From contig CM019228.1 in NCBI GenBank assembly GCA_009741485.1, positions 14,403,200-14,467,199 of the forward strand: a stretch of 64,000 nt of DNA. Reading direction: 5' to 3'. Both the position numbers and the translations under genes were made by a program. This document shows, one piece after another, positions 1 through 12,289 of this stretch. The stretch comes from Malurus cyaneus samueli. Lineage: Eukaryota; Chordata; Aves; Passeriformes; Maluridae. Numbering within the stretch: the stretch's first letter is position 1; each line of letters opens with the position of its first letter. The notes beneath the pieces are model-generated. The model did no database searches, was not told the DNA's origin, and saw only the letters and a list, made by a program, of their open reading frames with translations.

Positions 1-1479
1 AAGGACAGAAGTCCACTGAGTCATTAAGTAACAGGATGCAGACACCACTTCTAGCAGAGAGGCCCTGCATGCAAATTGCAGGAAGCTGTCTTGCTACTTT
101 GTATTTATCCTGTTTGTGTCCTCCTTCCTTAAAGCTTTGCTAGTGATCTGCTCCTCAGTCCTGGCAGTCTGATATCCTGCCAGCCATCTCTGTGTAGAAA
201 TGTCCTGTGAGAACAAGGGCCTCTGGCCCCCAGCTGTTAGGAAGGGTTACTCCCTACTGAACAATGGATATTCACCATCTCTCACATCCACCAGTAGACT
301 TAAACTCTTCCCAGCCATGTGGAAGACCTCCCAATTTGCTACTTATTATTCTTATAAGTGGATTGGAGCGGCAGAAATGAGCCTCATTTAGAATGGGAGA
401 CATCAAAGAACTTTTTCAAAACTTTTAAAAAAGCACCAGTCTAAAGAGTTATCAATAAACAGTATAAACAACTTATTTTTGAAGAAACTTCTGGCAATAT
501 GTTTCATGAAAGTCAAACATTTTAATTGTTTGGTTATTAGCCAACTGAATAATACGTGTGTGAGGAACTGGGAGATGACATTAAGGGAATAAGAAGGATG
601 AAAGCTGCATTACAATACTTTAAAGTAATTTTTAATACAGTACAAGGTTTAAGCTTTTAAAAAGTATTGCTAGATGCAGTATGGGAAATACTGCTTAGTA
701 ACATAATTAGGGATGCAAGGACACATGCTGAGTTTTGGAAATTAAGTTTCATTTTGCATGTAAAACAAAACCAAGTCTTTTTAAAATTCTTTTAGGCAAC
801 CAAAGCACATGCATACAACAGAGGGAACAATGAAGCCAGGAGTGCAGAATATGTAATAATTACCAGGTATCCATCTGGGACAATAAGGAACACTTCAGCA
901 ATTCTGAAACAGAAACCACATTTCCACATTGCAGTGTAATGGCTGAAACTGCTAATGTCTCCTCTCTTTGTTCTAATGAAAAATACCAATGAACACTCCA
1001 TAAGAATCAGTCATATACTTGTAAAACATTTTTGTTTTGAAGTGACATGACAGTAACTAATTAGCAACTGCATTAGAAACACGAACTATTACAGTTCCAC
1101 TGAAGAAAAAGAAACAGTAAAGTTCATAAAAGACAAATATTTTCAGCCAATGTATGAGTNNNNNNNNNNNNNNNNNNNNNNNNNTGGCCACGTGTCAAAT
1201 GCTTAGTACACCTCCTGACTCAGTGTCCTACAGCTTAACTAGTGGCACTACTTATCTCCATTGACCTTTAGGATTCTAGGAACTTAACACTGTCTCCACT
1301 GTACCCTGACGAGATCAGGTGGCAATTTTTTAAGTACTATAAAACCTAAGTTGAAAGCCCAACTGATTATAAAGACTGATTTTGAAGAACCATGATACAA
1401 CAGTTTGGAAAATAATAGAGGCCCATGAAATGTACAAAACATGATCATGTAATAAATGCTTATAAAATTAAATTGTTAC
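1..1479. other. ODAD2 intron sequence, no exon seen
   Basis: The stretch is AT-rich with no recognisable exon or repeat. I looked on the minus strand for the next ODAD2 exon and did not find it. It could be hidden by the N gap at 1160-1184 or lie left of the window. Confidence 0.6.
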
Positions 1480-4400
1480 TTTAACACATTTTCTCTACTG
1501 ATTGCACATTTCCAGATTGCTCCTGTCACAGCTGCCAAAAGTTCTTTGTTTTCACTGTTATCAAGCAGAACAGATAGTGGTTGTAGACCTTCATATTTTC
1601 TAACCAGATCACGTGTTTCTTCATCTTCTGCACACTATAAAAAATTAAATATATATATTATGTAAAAATGTTTAAAATTATGTCTTCAAAAGGTAGTTGT
1701 ATTACACTGTAACTAGTAAAAGCTACTAGACAAGAAAACACAAATATTTTATTCAAGTATCTGAATATGCTAACAACTCAATAAGAGAATTGGCTAGTAA
1801 ACCACTCCTGTATATGCAGCAGTGCTTACACTGTCCACTTTAGGGGCAAACAAACAAAAAGCCCATAGCAGCTCTAGGCACAGTATGCCTTGCCTCTCTC
1901 CACTTGTGCAACTTTGGGCTTTCACAAAGAAGAGCAAGTAGGGAACTTTAAAAATAATGGCAGTTAAACAATACTTCAACAGGAAACATTATACATAAAC
2001 AACTTTTTTACACTTTGAGAAAACATAGTGAACATCACAAAGAAAATTAAGTGGGACGAATGGGCAACACAACATGAACCAGGAACCAACGCGCTGTTCC
2101 TGGCTCTGACCTACGGATTATAATACAGTTACCTTAAATATGGCACTTGCACAATGCCTCTGGAGCTCCTCATGTTCACTACTCAGATTTTTCACTAGGT
2201 ACTCAACCATGCCTTCTGTCCTTATTGCAAGTCTGTAACTTGGCTGAAAAGATAAATTGCATCTTTTAAATCCTGCATATTAAAACAGCTAATAGGTTAC
2301 AATAATAATACAATGCTACCATTTTCGGGTTTGATAACAAGAAGCCTTGTACTTTACACAAACACAAGTCATCATTGCCTTGAAAATACTACTCATGATC
2401 TTAAAAGCAAACAGACATTCTGTGCAATACTCTTCAAGTCACCTGTAAAATGAAGTACTGCATTGCCTATCTTGTAGCCACTTGGCTTATGCAGAATGCA
2501 GAATATTCTGAAAGGTGTCCAGATTCCCACTCAGACCAAGAAAGCAAAAGATGCTTCGGAATGGGATCATGAAGTACCCACTCACTTCATTAAGAACCAG
2601 CAGCCAAAACAACAGATCTATTCCTAAACCAAGGTTAGAAAAACATCTGCTTGGAACTAACATTTTTTAGTGATATTTTCATCCAAATTTTATCCTACAG
2701 GCATTGTAACAAGGGATTTTTTTTTAAGTGGAGGGAACATCCGTGTAAGAAATGCATTTAGTTTTCCTTCCAAGTTAGACCATACATCACCACCTTCTCA
2801 ATACATACTTGCAGAACCTAAGACCTGCACATTTGTGTCTCATGGAAATGCACGTTTGTGTAATTCAATAAGCTAATTTTTAGTAGACAGAGTTCAATAA
2901 TGCAAAATCTCTTGAAAAATGCTGTGTTTTGTGCCTCAAACTCACCAAGGTAAATTATGTACATTTTTGTGTCTGAAATGCAATACACCTTAAGTTCAGA
3001 CAGAGACACAGAATAATACAAATTTAGAGTAATCTCAACTACCTCTCGGACAGAAGACTTCATCAAGATCATTAGATAACAACCATACTAACCCACCCGC
3101 TGCAAAGTCTAATCACTAAACTGCAATTCCTAAGTGCCACCACCTCCTGCACATCTTTTAAAACATCCAGGGATGATGACTCAACCACTTCCCTGGGCAA
3201 GCCTGTTCCAGTGCTTGACAAGCTTTTGGGCGAAGAAAAATCTGGGGTCGTAGGAGCACAATCCAAACCTCCCCTGATTCAACCTGAGGACACTTCCTCT
3301 GATCCTATCGCTTGTTACCTAGGAAAAGATAAGAACCCCACGGCGCCCACCTGGCTACCCAAGCTTTACTTAGTCGGATACGATCCTAGCGGAGCGAGGC
3401 TCAGCCGCCTAAGGGACCACTGAGACGGGTCCTTGGGTACCACCCCACCAGCTCCACCACTGAGCTGTTGCCTCTGCCACAGCACATTGAGACTTTCGCT
3501 CTCGCTCGCGAGACGCCTTCACCAGGCTCCAATGCCATCTCTGGACACACTCCAGCACCTCAATGTTCTTCCTGATTTGAAGGACCCAGAACTGAACACA
3601 GGATTTGAGCAGTGCCAAGTACAGAGGATGATCACTGTCCTGGTCCTGCTTGGTCACATTATTGCTGATACAGGCCAGGAGGCCTTCATGGTGGTTCTTG
3701 GCTACCCAGGGCATGCACTCCTGAACTCATGTTCCAGCCTCCAGGCCCTGTTTTCCACCAGGGCAGTTTGCTTTGGCCACTCTCGCGGCCAGCCTGTAGG
3801 CGTACTGCAGGGACTGTTGTTGTGGGACCGGCAGAGGGGCAGGGTCTGACCACGTGACCTCAGCGGCCATCAATCCAGCCTGCCCAAGAGGGCCCTCACA
3901 GAGCGGGCTTGCCCTATCCTCCAGCGAGACCAAGCACTCCCACCAGCAACTTGGTTGTCTCTGAACTGACTGAGGGTGCATTTAATCTCCTTTTCCAGAT
4001 TGTTGATAAAGATATTAAACAGAATTGTCCCACTCCTGTAATCCTTTACATGGCCATGGTAAAAACATATTCGTATTCAAATCTAAAAACTGAATATACT
4101 CAAAATTGCAAAATGTGCCATGGAAAGCTGTAGAAATATATATTCCTTTCTTCTATTTGAAATGAATCTGCCACTGTGTTACCCAATGCACAAGAACACT
4201 GTAACCACTCTGACTTGCACTGTATCGGATCTTCTTGGCCACACATGCAGGCTAGTTCTGCAGAATTTAAATGCATTGATTAACCAGAATACAGCATCTT
4301 ATGTTCCCAAATCTGTAATGATGAAAAAAGAGGATTAAGGCTTTAATTCCTATGCTTTTTTTCTTTCACATATTACTCCTAGACTTTTAAATAAAAAATA

Positions 4401-5644
4401 TGTGTCTTTTGCTTCAAGTTGTGACCTCCTCAAAACCACTTTGATTACACAAAGCACGTAATTCCTGATGGGGTAACTGACCTGATTTAAGTGACTGTAA
4501 TGTAAGAATGTAATACTTCTTCTTAGTGGCTATTTTTTTTTAATGCTCAGAAGTAACTTAGCTATATGTGTTTACTCACCTCTGAGGCACATTCCTGTAG
4601 TGTCCCCACCACTGGGATTAAGATGTTTGCTTCTGAGCATTTGAGCCATCTAGCTAGCAAAGGAATGCCACCAGCTTTACGGATTGCTTTCTTGGTTTTG
4701 GTGCTTTTGCTGCAGCTCCAGAGTGCCAAAGCCCCACAGCGTGCTGCTTCAGTTTCTTTGCCTTGGTATGATGGTCCCACTGAAACAGATTCCAACAGCC
4801 CTACCTAAAAAAAATACCTATTTCTTAATATTTACAGGGAACTTCGATATAATGCTGCTTTCTAGTTATGGCAAACACTGCAATGATCATATTTAAAACA
4901 TATTATGTAGTTTTTAAACAAAAATATGCGTATGACAAGGGCACAAATTTTAATGTCTGCTTACCAATCTCTTGATTCCTCCATGTTGCCTTACTGTCTT
5001 TCGTGCTCGTTTAAATCTAGCAACATTGGCAATTGTTTCAGCTGCCAAACATTTTAGATCGATATCTGGAGAGTCCAATATTTTCACCATGACCTCTAAG
5101 CCTCCAAGATCTGCAACTGCATGTCTGATCATCATGTTTTGACTAATTTCCTTCAGGATTTTTAGTGAACCAGCCTAAATAATGGGAAAACCACAACAAG
5201 TACTTAAGTAGATGCACAATAAGGCACACTAGACAACCAAAATTACACTATCCTCATAGGGTACCAAAAAATAATGGGTTATTCTAATCTTTTGTACTTT
5301 ATATTTTATCGCAAAAAGAAGAAAACTGACAGAAGTCAAAGGGACAGATTTCCTTCTAATAAAAAGGAGTACTGAAGAAAAACAAGAAAAAATATAGAAA
5401 TGAGACAAGGAAGAAAGGAAACCGGTGGCAAAAAAGAAAATATATCTAACAGAAAGGCATATTCATTGCTTCCTCTCTATTTGACAAAGCTACTTACCTG
5501 ACATTTAATTTCTTCTGTATCAAGTAAATTAATTAACACTTCAAGACATCCAGTGTCTACGATAGCCTGCTGACACGTTTCTTGAGACAGATTGTAATCT
5601 CTCATTGAACACAATGCAATTACAGTAGCCGTTGGATCACCTCC
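1..5644 (-). CDS. ODAD2: ODAD2 (ARMC4), partial gene, five internal exons
   Basis: ODAD2 is an armadillo-repeat protein of the outer dynein arm docking complex, needed to attach outer dynein arms to ciliary and flagellar doublets. Five minus-strand exons (5498-5644, 4965-5174, 4580-4804, 2133-2243, 1480-1634) join in frame to about 282 residues without a stop, and all have GT/AG borders. The joined protein is a run of ARM helices with family landmarks such as [52 protein letters not shown] and [10 protein letters not shown]. As I remember it, human ODAD2 matches in the same order over its central to C-terminal ARM array. The human protein is about 1044 residues, so roughly a quarter is present. 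The remaining 3' exons would lie left of position 1. The 5' exons should lie right of 5644 but are not found anywhere in the window. Other ARM proteins (ARMC3, catenins) fit less well. Confidence 0.93.
1160..1184. other. Assembly gap, 25 N
   Basis: There is a run of 25 unresolved bases within an ODAD2 intron. Some gap-filling pipelines write a fixed 25-N run for unclosed gaps, so the size may be nominal. Confidence 0.98.
1480..1634 (-). CDS. ODAD2: ODAD2 internal exon E
   Basis: The exon is 155 bases, 51 codons plus two bases. It begins [19 protein letters not shown] and ends [10 protein letters not shown], with the last lysine codon split by the intron. An in-frame TAA follows the donor directly, so splicing at GTAACA is needed to continue the protein. 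The next human exon (FREYKAIETLV...) was not found between 1 and 1479. Confidence 0.92.
2133..2243 (-). CDS. ODAD2: ODAD2 internal exon D
   Basis: The exon is 111 bases, 37 codons, phase 0 at both ends. It begins [20 protein letters not shown] and ends HCASAIFK. It matches the human segment that follows the ECASE motif (NYRAAIKAERIIENLVKNL). The acceptor is TTTTCAG and the donor GTAACT. Confidence 0.9.
3075..4040 (-). mobile_element. CR1 LINE fragment (3' part of ORF2 and 3' UTR)
   Basis: This is an avian CR1 retrotransposon copy of about 1 kb, antisense to the numbering, in the intron between ODAD2 exons C and D. Diagnostic phrases on the plus strand are CTCCAGCACCTCAATGTTC at about 3550, CCCAGAACTGAACACAGGAT at about 3587 and TGATAAAGATATTAAACAG at about 4004. 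Short open frames inside it are broken reverse transcriptase remnants, not genes. It is the longest CR1 copy here; the others are mostly 3' tails. Confidence 0.9.
4580..4804 (-). CDS. ODAD2: ODAD2 internal exon C (ARM repeats)
   Basis: The exon is 225 bases, 75 codons, phase 0 at both ends. The acceptor follows a run of eight T residues and the donor is GTGAGT. The protein has [35 protein letters not shown] and [13 protein letters not shown]. The linker after VGLLE is about six residues shorter than my memory of the human protein, in a variable loop. Confidence 0.95.
4965..5174 (-). CDS. ODAD2: ODAD2 internal exon B (ARM repeats)
   Basis: The exon is 210 bases, 70 codons, phase 0 at both ends. 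The acceptor AG is at 5175-5176 and the donor is GTAAGC. It contains [34 protein letters not shown] and [10 protein letters not shown]. These are the most family-specific stretches of ODAD2 in this window. Confidence 0.95.
5498..5644 (-). CDS. ODAD2: ODAD2 internal exon A (ARM repeat)
   Basis: The exon is 147 bases, 49 codons, phase 0 at both ends. The acceptor AG is at 5645-5646 and the donor GTAAGT begins at 5497. It starts [18 protein letters not shown] and ends [10 protein letters not shown], an ARM repeat closely like human ODAD2. It is the most 5' ODAD2 exon in the window. Confidence 0.92.
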
Positions 5645-7769
5645 CTAAAATAAAGCAAATAATTAACAAATTTGTAAATTTAATACAAAACTCAATCACT
5701 TCTACTTGTGCTACCAAAACTACTACTAAAGAAGAAACACGTTAGACTGTTTTGATTCTATGGTGTTCAATAATGCAGACACAGTAAGACATGGAATTAT
5801 TGATAAAGTCTGTAAATGGTATAAAGATTCAAATGAGTGAATAAGTCAGGTGAAAAATGACTAACATGGCTTGCTGTGATTAGACCAGATTGGATGTTTT
5901 CTACATTATAACGTCTATTTCAGTCACTGCAACTAGACTTAAAGAAAGAAAATGATCAAAGAACACAACACAAAGTAAAACCATATAACAGTGGATTCTT
6001 TTGAAACCTATAATATAGCGTTTACTGAGCAATAAAATCCAGGCGGCATGAACCAACCTGCCAAGGACATTTGGAGAGTCTTAGCTAACCCCCATGTAGC
6101 TGGCAACACAGAAGCTGGAGTGCATGAACATTGCCAGCTGGTACTAACATGGAAGTTACAACTTAGAGTACCTAGTAAATCAAACTACAGCATCCACCTC
6201 CTGCATTCCATGGAAGTTTTGGCTCCCATCCAGATCTGAACTGTGCTACCCAAGCCCGTCTCTTCTAAATGAGAGTTCTGAATTTATAAAGGATTTTTAG
6301 GCAGCCCTTCCTAGAGGAAAGTGTTCTGTTAAATTGTGGACATCTCAATAAAACACAGATTACTGAAAAATTGAGTAAAGTTTGCTAATATAAAATAGGT
6401 AGATCTAACAAAAACAGAATTTTTGAAGCGTATTTCTTAAATGTAAACAGAAACAGTAAGGCAAATACAGTACAAAAAGTATTTACATTTAACATGCTCT
6501 TTAAGTTATGATAAATATAGTAGAGAATCACAAGTGAGAAAATACAGTCAAAAACAATGTGAGAAAACTACTTCATAAAGTTTCAGACTTCAAAGTTTCA
6601 ATGATTTACATCAGACAAAACACTACTGCTAAATCACAAGGACACATGCACAAGCTATAGGGCACTACTGATACGCTAGACTCGCATCAACTTTTTTACT
6701 TTAATTTCTTGTAACAACAGATGCCAGAAAATTTCCCCACGAAGATGGTTAAATAAAAAGGTAATTTTTTAACATCGGTAACATAGTGTCCTAGAGGAAG
6801 ACGTCCACAATTTTTTGTAACTATCTCTTTTTAAACATCTTGATCGTCTTATTTTCAGGAGAATTAAATGTGTCTTGCTTTAATAACTTATTATCATTTA
6901 CTTTTAAAATATGTCCTAGGGTATAAAATAATGTTTAAAAAAGAAAAAAATTTCTCAGTGTTTTTCGAGAGAGATGTCCAGTTTATCCACAAACATATAA
7001 AACTCTACAATTTTTTAAAAAAAAAATACAAATAAGAGAGGATCTACCACGAACCACACACGAATTTAGAAGGGTCTGCACTGATTACACAACACATTAA
7101 AGATAGGCGATGTGCTTTGCCTATCCTAGTGAAACTAGTGGCCTTTCAACGTACGCCTTAGACTTCGTTATCTCCTACTTTTCTTCATATGAAAAAGAAC
7201 TTGGCAATAGGTGTTTAAAATGAAAACTTTTCTTTATTTTACATAAATGTAAGAAGTATATTGTTAACCTGAAAACTGATGTCTCTTCTTCTGAGGACTG
7301 CTTCTCCTACACTGAAACCACATTTATACATAACATAGTAATCCATAATTCCCTTATCTTACATGTATAATGGTTAGTGTATGATATTTTATATGGACCA
7401 GGTTTTTATAAAATAAACAACTTTTAATTGTTCTATATACTGAATAAAAATACAACTCATAAATATATATATATAATATATATGCATTTTATTTCTTTCA
7501 GCTTTAAAAATGAACACACCACTTTAAGTGTTTTTAATGTTAAACCACACTAAAATATTTTTCATATGTGCTGAAGCATCAGTTCTACAAAATAAGAAAT
7601 ATTACTGAACGTGTTCCTGTTCATCGATTACTTCTGGTGTTTCTAGGTAGGAGTTTATTATTCTACCTAACCATCTACATTAGATAAGTCTTGCAGTAGT
7701 TAACAGCATAGAATTTTAACATGCATCGGAAATAGTTACCCGTTTCAGGCTCGCATTAGAACTTGACCA
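5645..7769. other. AT-rich sequence, no gene seen
   Basis: This should be ODAD2 intron upstream of exon A. It is AT-rich with homopolymer A/T runs and a short (AT)n block at about 7462-7485. No ARM-repeat exon is visible, though the 5' half of ODAD2 should lie in this direction. From about 6.7 kb the sequence looks increasingly unstructured. Confidence 0.6.
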
Positions 7770-9370
7770 TAATATGGCAGGGTCTTGCGCATCACTTGTT
7801 GGTATCACTTTGGTGCCACCATGGCACATGGTCTATAGCACAATGGTGCATAGAACTCGTTCATGTGTCACAGGTGCAGAGAACACATACCGTTTGTTGC
7901 ACACTACAATAACTTTTGCGCAGAGGTGGGCAAAGCCCAAAAGCGTGCAAAGGGTTTGGTACAGAGCTATGAAACACAAAACACAAGAACTTAGTGTAAA
8001 AAATGTGCCTTTCCTTCCTATGTAACTAGAGGTCACCACCCACCATATACTTTAGGGTTAGATTGGCGCTCTACCAATAGAATTAAATTAAAATAACAGT
8101 AAGTCAACACACACACTCGTATCACGCTAACTTCTCCACGCTAACACACTTCTTCAGTGCACCATGTATCTGTAAGACTCTCTTCTCACGTATATACTTC
8201 AAGACTTCGAGCGATTACTTGAATAACATCACAAACACCTCAATTCTCGGCTATGCGAAACGGTTACCTCAGCAAACTACCTTGGTGCCAGCCGACACCT
8301 TCAGGACATATGAGGTAAGTAGCAGAACAATAGCAAAACAGCAAATGCACAGGAAATACGAGAGCACAACGAAACTAAAATATGGCATTTATACTCAAGA
8401 GAGCACAACGAAATGTTGAGGTTGTCAGAATTGTCCATCAGTATATCTCGTACTTCTAGCCCTCAACACCTCTGTAATGATCAAGAGGAAAAGCCCTGTT
8501 AGTCAATGGCAAGCTTTCAACAAATGAAACCAAGAAAGCAAGAGTATCTTTTTTATGCATTAACCTCTCCTATATTCTGCTAATGCTTACTTCATGTCAA
8601 TGACAGCATAGGGAACACTCTGACTATGTTAAGTACATAACTAGTCCAGAAGTACTTAGACAATTTAGATATTTTTATACTAGATAAGGTCGATGGACTC
8701 TGCTCTCTGGTACTGAGAAAATTAGCTGATGCCATGATTAGTTTGCAGAACTGTAGAAATCTGTTGTCATTAACAGAACACAACACTGGTATTATCTATC
8801 AGTATCACGATGGACTCCGTGTGTTGTTGCACAAACACACCAACACCGCATGATCGCGCGAAGATGACGAAAGAATGATGGGCACACAACCTACTAACAG
8901 AGAGAGCGTTGGTTGCATACTGAGGAGGAAATGGATGTGTGAATGCTGTTTGCGTAAGCCAATACAAGTAATCCTCCATCTCTATAGTCTTTCGGCTGAG
9001 GCTACTGCCTGCGAGATTATGGATGTAATGGTGTAGTCGTCACACCACACCAAACCACTGGGCACTGAATGGGAGCGTAGTGTGTTCGCAGCTACACAGC
9101 AGTATTATACCAACACCAATTGCAAAAGGAGATTGTCATGAGGTTGATAAGGTATGTTGATCAAAAAAGAATCCAGAAAGGACAGTAAATAATACCAACA
9201 CCTCGGAAACTAGAGATTCTGCACTGTGTGTAGCTGTAGCAGCAACAACACCTAAACAGAAGGAACTTGGCGAGCTGGAGCGGAGTTTGAGATTGTCTGA
9301 AGACGACAAGAACACACCACAACAAACACGATGGCCTTAAAGGAACCAATCTCTGAATGGGAGTGCTCAG
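7770..9370. repeat. Degraded or noisy left end of the 43-bp minisatellite
   Basis: Isolated pieces of the downstream repeat unit recur with many substitutions and indels. At 8807-8848 a near-complete unit is legible, including GCACAAACACACCAACACC at about 8829. Weaker copies sit near 9062-9120, 9187-9200 and 9225-9240. Further left only short fragments remain. The decay worsens away from the clean array. This may be unpolished long-read sequence or an old array edge. Confidence 0.6.
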
Positions 9371-10445
9371 ATGTGTGCACAACACACACCAACTGCACGC
9401 TGATGGTGTGTGTGCCAACACTGGATTTGATGAGGTGCATAACACACACCACACCTGGCACTGATGGATGTGTGTTGTGCACAAACACACCAACACCTGG
9501 CACTGATGGATGTGTGTGGTGCGACAAACACACCAACACCTGTGCACTGATGTGTGTGTGTGTACAAACACCCAATTCACCTGGCACTGATGTGTGTGTG
9601 CACAACACACCAACACTGGCACTGTTTGTGTGTGTGTGCACAACCACCACACCTGGCACTGATGGATGTGTGTGTACAAACCACCACTGGCACTGATGGA
9701 TGTGTGTGTGCAAAAACACAACACCTGGCACTGATGGATGTGTGTGCACAAACACACCAACACCTGGCACTGATGGATGTGTGTGTGCACAAACACACCA
9801 ACACCTGGCACTGATGGATGTGGTGTGTGCACAAACACACCATACACCTGGCACTGATGGATGTGTGTGTGTGCACAAAACACACAACACCTGGCACTGA
9901 TGGATGTGTGTGTGTGTGCAAAACACACACAACACCTGCACTGATGGATGTGTGTGTGCACAAACACACAAACACCTGGCACTGAGGATGTGTGTGTGTG
10001 CACAAACACACCAACACCTGGCACTGATGGATGTGTGTGTGTGCACAAACACACCAACACCTGGCACTGATGGATGTGTGTGTGTCACAAACACACCAAC
10101 ACCTGGACTGATGGATGTGTGTGTGTGCACAACACCCAACACCTGGCACTGATGGTGGTGTGTGTGCTACAACACCAACACTGGCACTGATGAGATGTGT
10201 GTGTGTGACAAACACACCAACCTGGCACTGATGGATCGTGTGTGTGTGCACAAACACACCAACAGCTGGCACTGATGGATGTGTGTGCACAAACACACCA
10301 ACACCTGGCACTGATGGACTGTGTGTGTGCACAAACACACCAACACCTGGCACTGATGGATGTGTGTGTGTGCACAAACACACCAACACCTGGCACTGAT
10401 GGATGTGTGTGTGTGCACAAACACACCAACACCTGGCACTGATGC
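9371..10445. repeat. 43-bp CA/TG-rich minisatellite, about 25 copies
   Basis: The unit reads CACCAACACCTGGCACTGAT then GGATG(TG)nCACAAACA, about 41-45 bp depending on the TG run. I count about 25 occurrences of the CTGGCACTGATGG core. Copies from about 9760 to 10440 are nearly identical; those from 9420 to 9700 carry indels. The minus-strand unit has no stop in any frame, which creates long spurious reading frames. Confidence 0.95.
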
Positions 10446-11087
10446 ACTCGTGCACTCACACACACCACACAAACACACACACGGATGCACTCACACCCCC
10501 CTGCAGTGACACCCTTGCCCCTGCACACCCACACCCCCTCGCAGGGCGCTGTACGTGTGTGTGACACACATGGACACGCACAACCCCATCCCAGCCGTGC
10601 TGTGCTTGTGCACACACACAAACACCTCTCACAGATGTGCTTGTGCGTGCACACACACACAAACACCACGGTGCAGCAGTGCCGTGCTTGTGTTTGCACA
10701 CACACTCACATACACATCCATGGTGCAGCAGTGCCGTGCTCGTGTTTGCACACTCGCACACACATCCATGGTGCAGCAGTGCTGTATTTGTGTTTTCACA
10801 CACACTCACACACACATCCATGGTGCAGCAGTGCCGTGATTGTGCACAGGCACACAAACACCCTCTGCAGCAGGGCTGTGTGTACGAACCCGTCCTGCCG
10901 TGATGCTGCGTGTGCACACACAGACACACACACACCTCCTGCAGCCAGGCTGGGCATGGGCACACGCACGTGCTGCAGTGACACAAACACTGTCACGGCC
11001 ACGGAGATGGCACAGCTGCGCTCTGACACCCACACTGACACCGACACACACTCACAGAGCCACGCTGCAGTGAGGCTGTGCGTGTGC
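10446..11087. repeat. CA-rich compound tandem array
   Basis: The region is CACACA-rich. It includes about four copies of a 48-51 bp unit built on CCATGGTGCAGCAGTGC (near 10667, 10718, 10766 and 10818). It flanks the 43-bp minisatellite directly. No credible coding region is seen. Confidence 0.85.
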
Positions 11088-11262
11088 ACACAGACGTGTG
11101 TGACCATACAGATGTGTGTGACCATACAGATGTGTGTACACACCGTACAGATGTGTGCGACCGTACAGATGTGTGTACACACTGTGCAGATGTGTGTGAC
11201 CGTACAGATGTGTGCACACACTGTACAGATGTGTGTGACCGTGCAGATGTGCAAGCACACCC
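11088..11262. repeat. 18-20 bp tandem repeat (TACAGATGTGTG core)
   Basis: Eight units alternate between TGTGACCGTACAGATG and TGTACACACTGTACAGATG forms, making a two-type higher-order array. They lie inside the larger CA-rich block. Confidence 0.88.
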
Positions 11263-11379
11263 ACAGCGTGCTGTGCAGGGGGTGTGCCATGCCTGTGTAC
11301 ACTCACACACACACTCACAACACACACACACAGCCCCTGCAGTGAGGCTGTAACGGGCACGGCAGCGCACACGCACACC

Positions 11380-11440
11380 CTGCAGAGCTGCACACACACA
11401 CACACGCACACACGCACACACACACACGCACACACTCAGC
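11380..11440. repeat. (CA)n microsatellite with CG interruptions
   Basis: A near-perfect CA dinucleotide run with a few CG steps closes the repeat block. GC-rich unique sequence begins immediately after it. Confidence 0.9.
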
Positions 11441-12289
11441 CCTTGCACGCGGGTGCGAGTGCCCGCTCAGGGCTCCCAAATGGATTTGGGGTGTCCCCTC
11501 ACCCCCAGCCCTGCGGTTCTCTGCCTCAGTTTCTCTGCGGGGCTCCAGGTTTGTGCCGGGCCGAGGGTGCTGTCCCCAGGCAGAGTGGGGACACGCGTAG
11601 CGTCACCCCCCGTGGCTCAGTTTCCCTCCGGTGCCGCTCTGGAGCCGGGGGTGCTGCACCCCTTCGCCCCGGGCTCCCCAGGGACACCCCAAAGCCGGGC
11701 ACTGCCAGCGCCCGTCCGGCCGCCCCGGCAAACTTTTGGGGTGGAAAAAGCCATTCTGGTGGCAGCGAGCTGAGCTCGGCCCCTCTCATCGCACGGGGTG
11801 CGCAGAGCCCGCCGCGCGTCCCCGGCAGAGTCCGTGACCGGAACTGCGTGGAGTGCGCGTGACCGGGGTGACCGGTGACACACCCTGGGTTCCCCGCGCC
11901 ACCTAGCCGCTGTCATATTATGGCAGGGAGAGGGTTGCCCGCCGCCGCGGAGGGAAACGGCCCCCGCACCACGCTCCCTGCTTGTCAATCGCCACGAAGC
12001 GGGGGCCCGGGACCCCAGACTTGCTCCGCCCCAGCTCTCTCACCCTCCTCCTTCCCTCTCCTCCTCTCTCTCATCCATCCGCATCCCGGCTTCGCCTCAG
12101 TTGCCCAGGCAGCGGGGAACCGCACCCCGACTCCCGCACACCGCATCCCGCGGGATGGATCGCTCTCCCCAAAGACCTCTCCCCCACCCGGGGAGCCCCC
12201 AATCCGAGCCGACCCCCGCCCTCCCGGGCCCCTCAGCCCCCGCAGCCGCTACCCCCAGCTCATCTCGGGATCTCCACGGGCGCTGCTCT

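Noticed and set aside
3072..3981. Clustered short frames on both strands that could suggest a small gene
   Set aside because: Nucleotide phrases identify the block as a decayed CR1 LINE copy.
9161..10705. Several overlapping minus-strand frames of 200-300 codons rich in His, Cys, Thr and Val
   Set aside because: They are translations of the 43-bp minisatellite and flanking CA repeats in rotating frames. All three frames are open and no codon bias or domain is seen.
5645..11450. Possible upstream ODAD2 exons
   Set aside because: No ARM-like frame with splice sites was seen on the minus strand. A plus-strand frame at 6048-6239 has no recognisable domain.
10446..11450. Possible CRISPR array or telomeric repeat
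   Set aside because: Repeats are contiguous CA-rich tandem units without spacers, and no TTAGGG tract is present. The genome is a vertebrate one.
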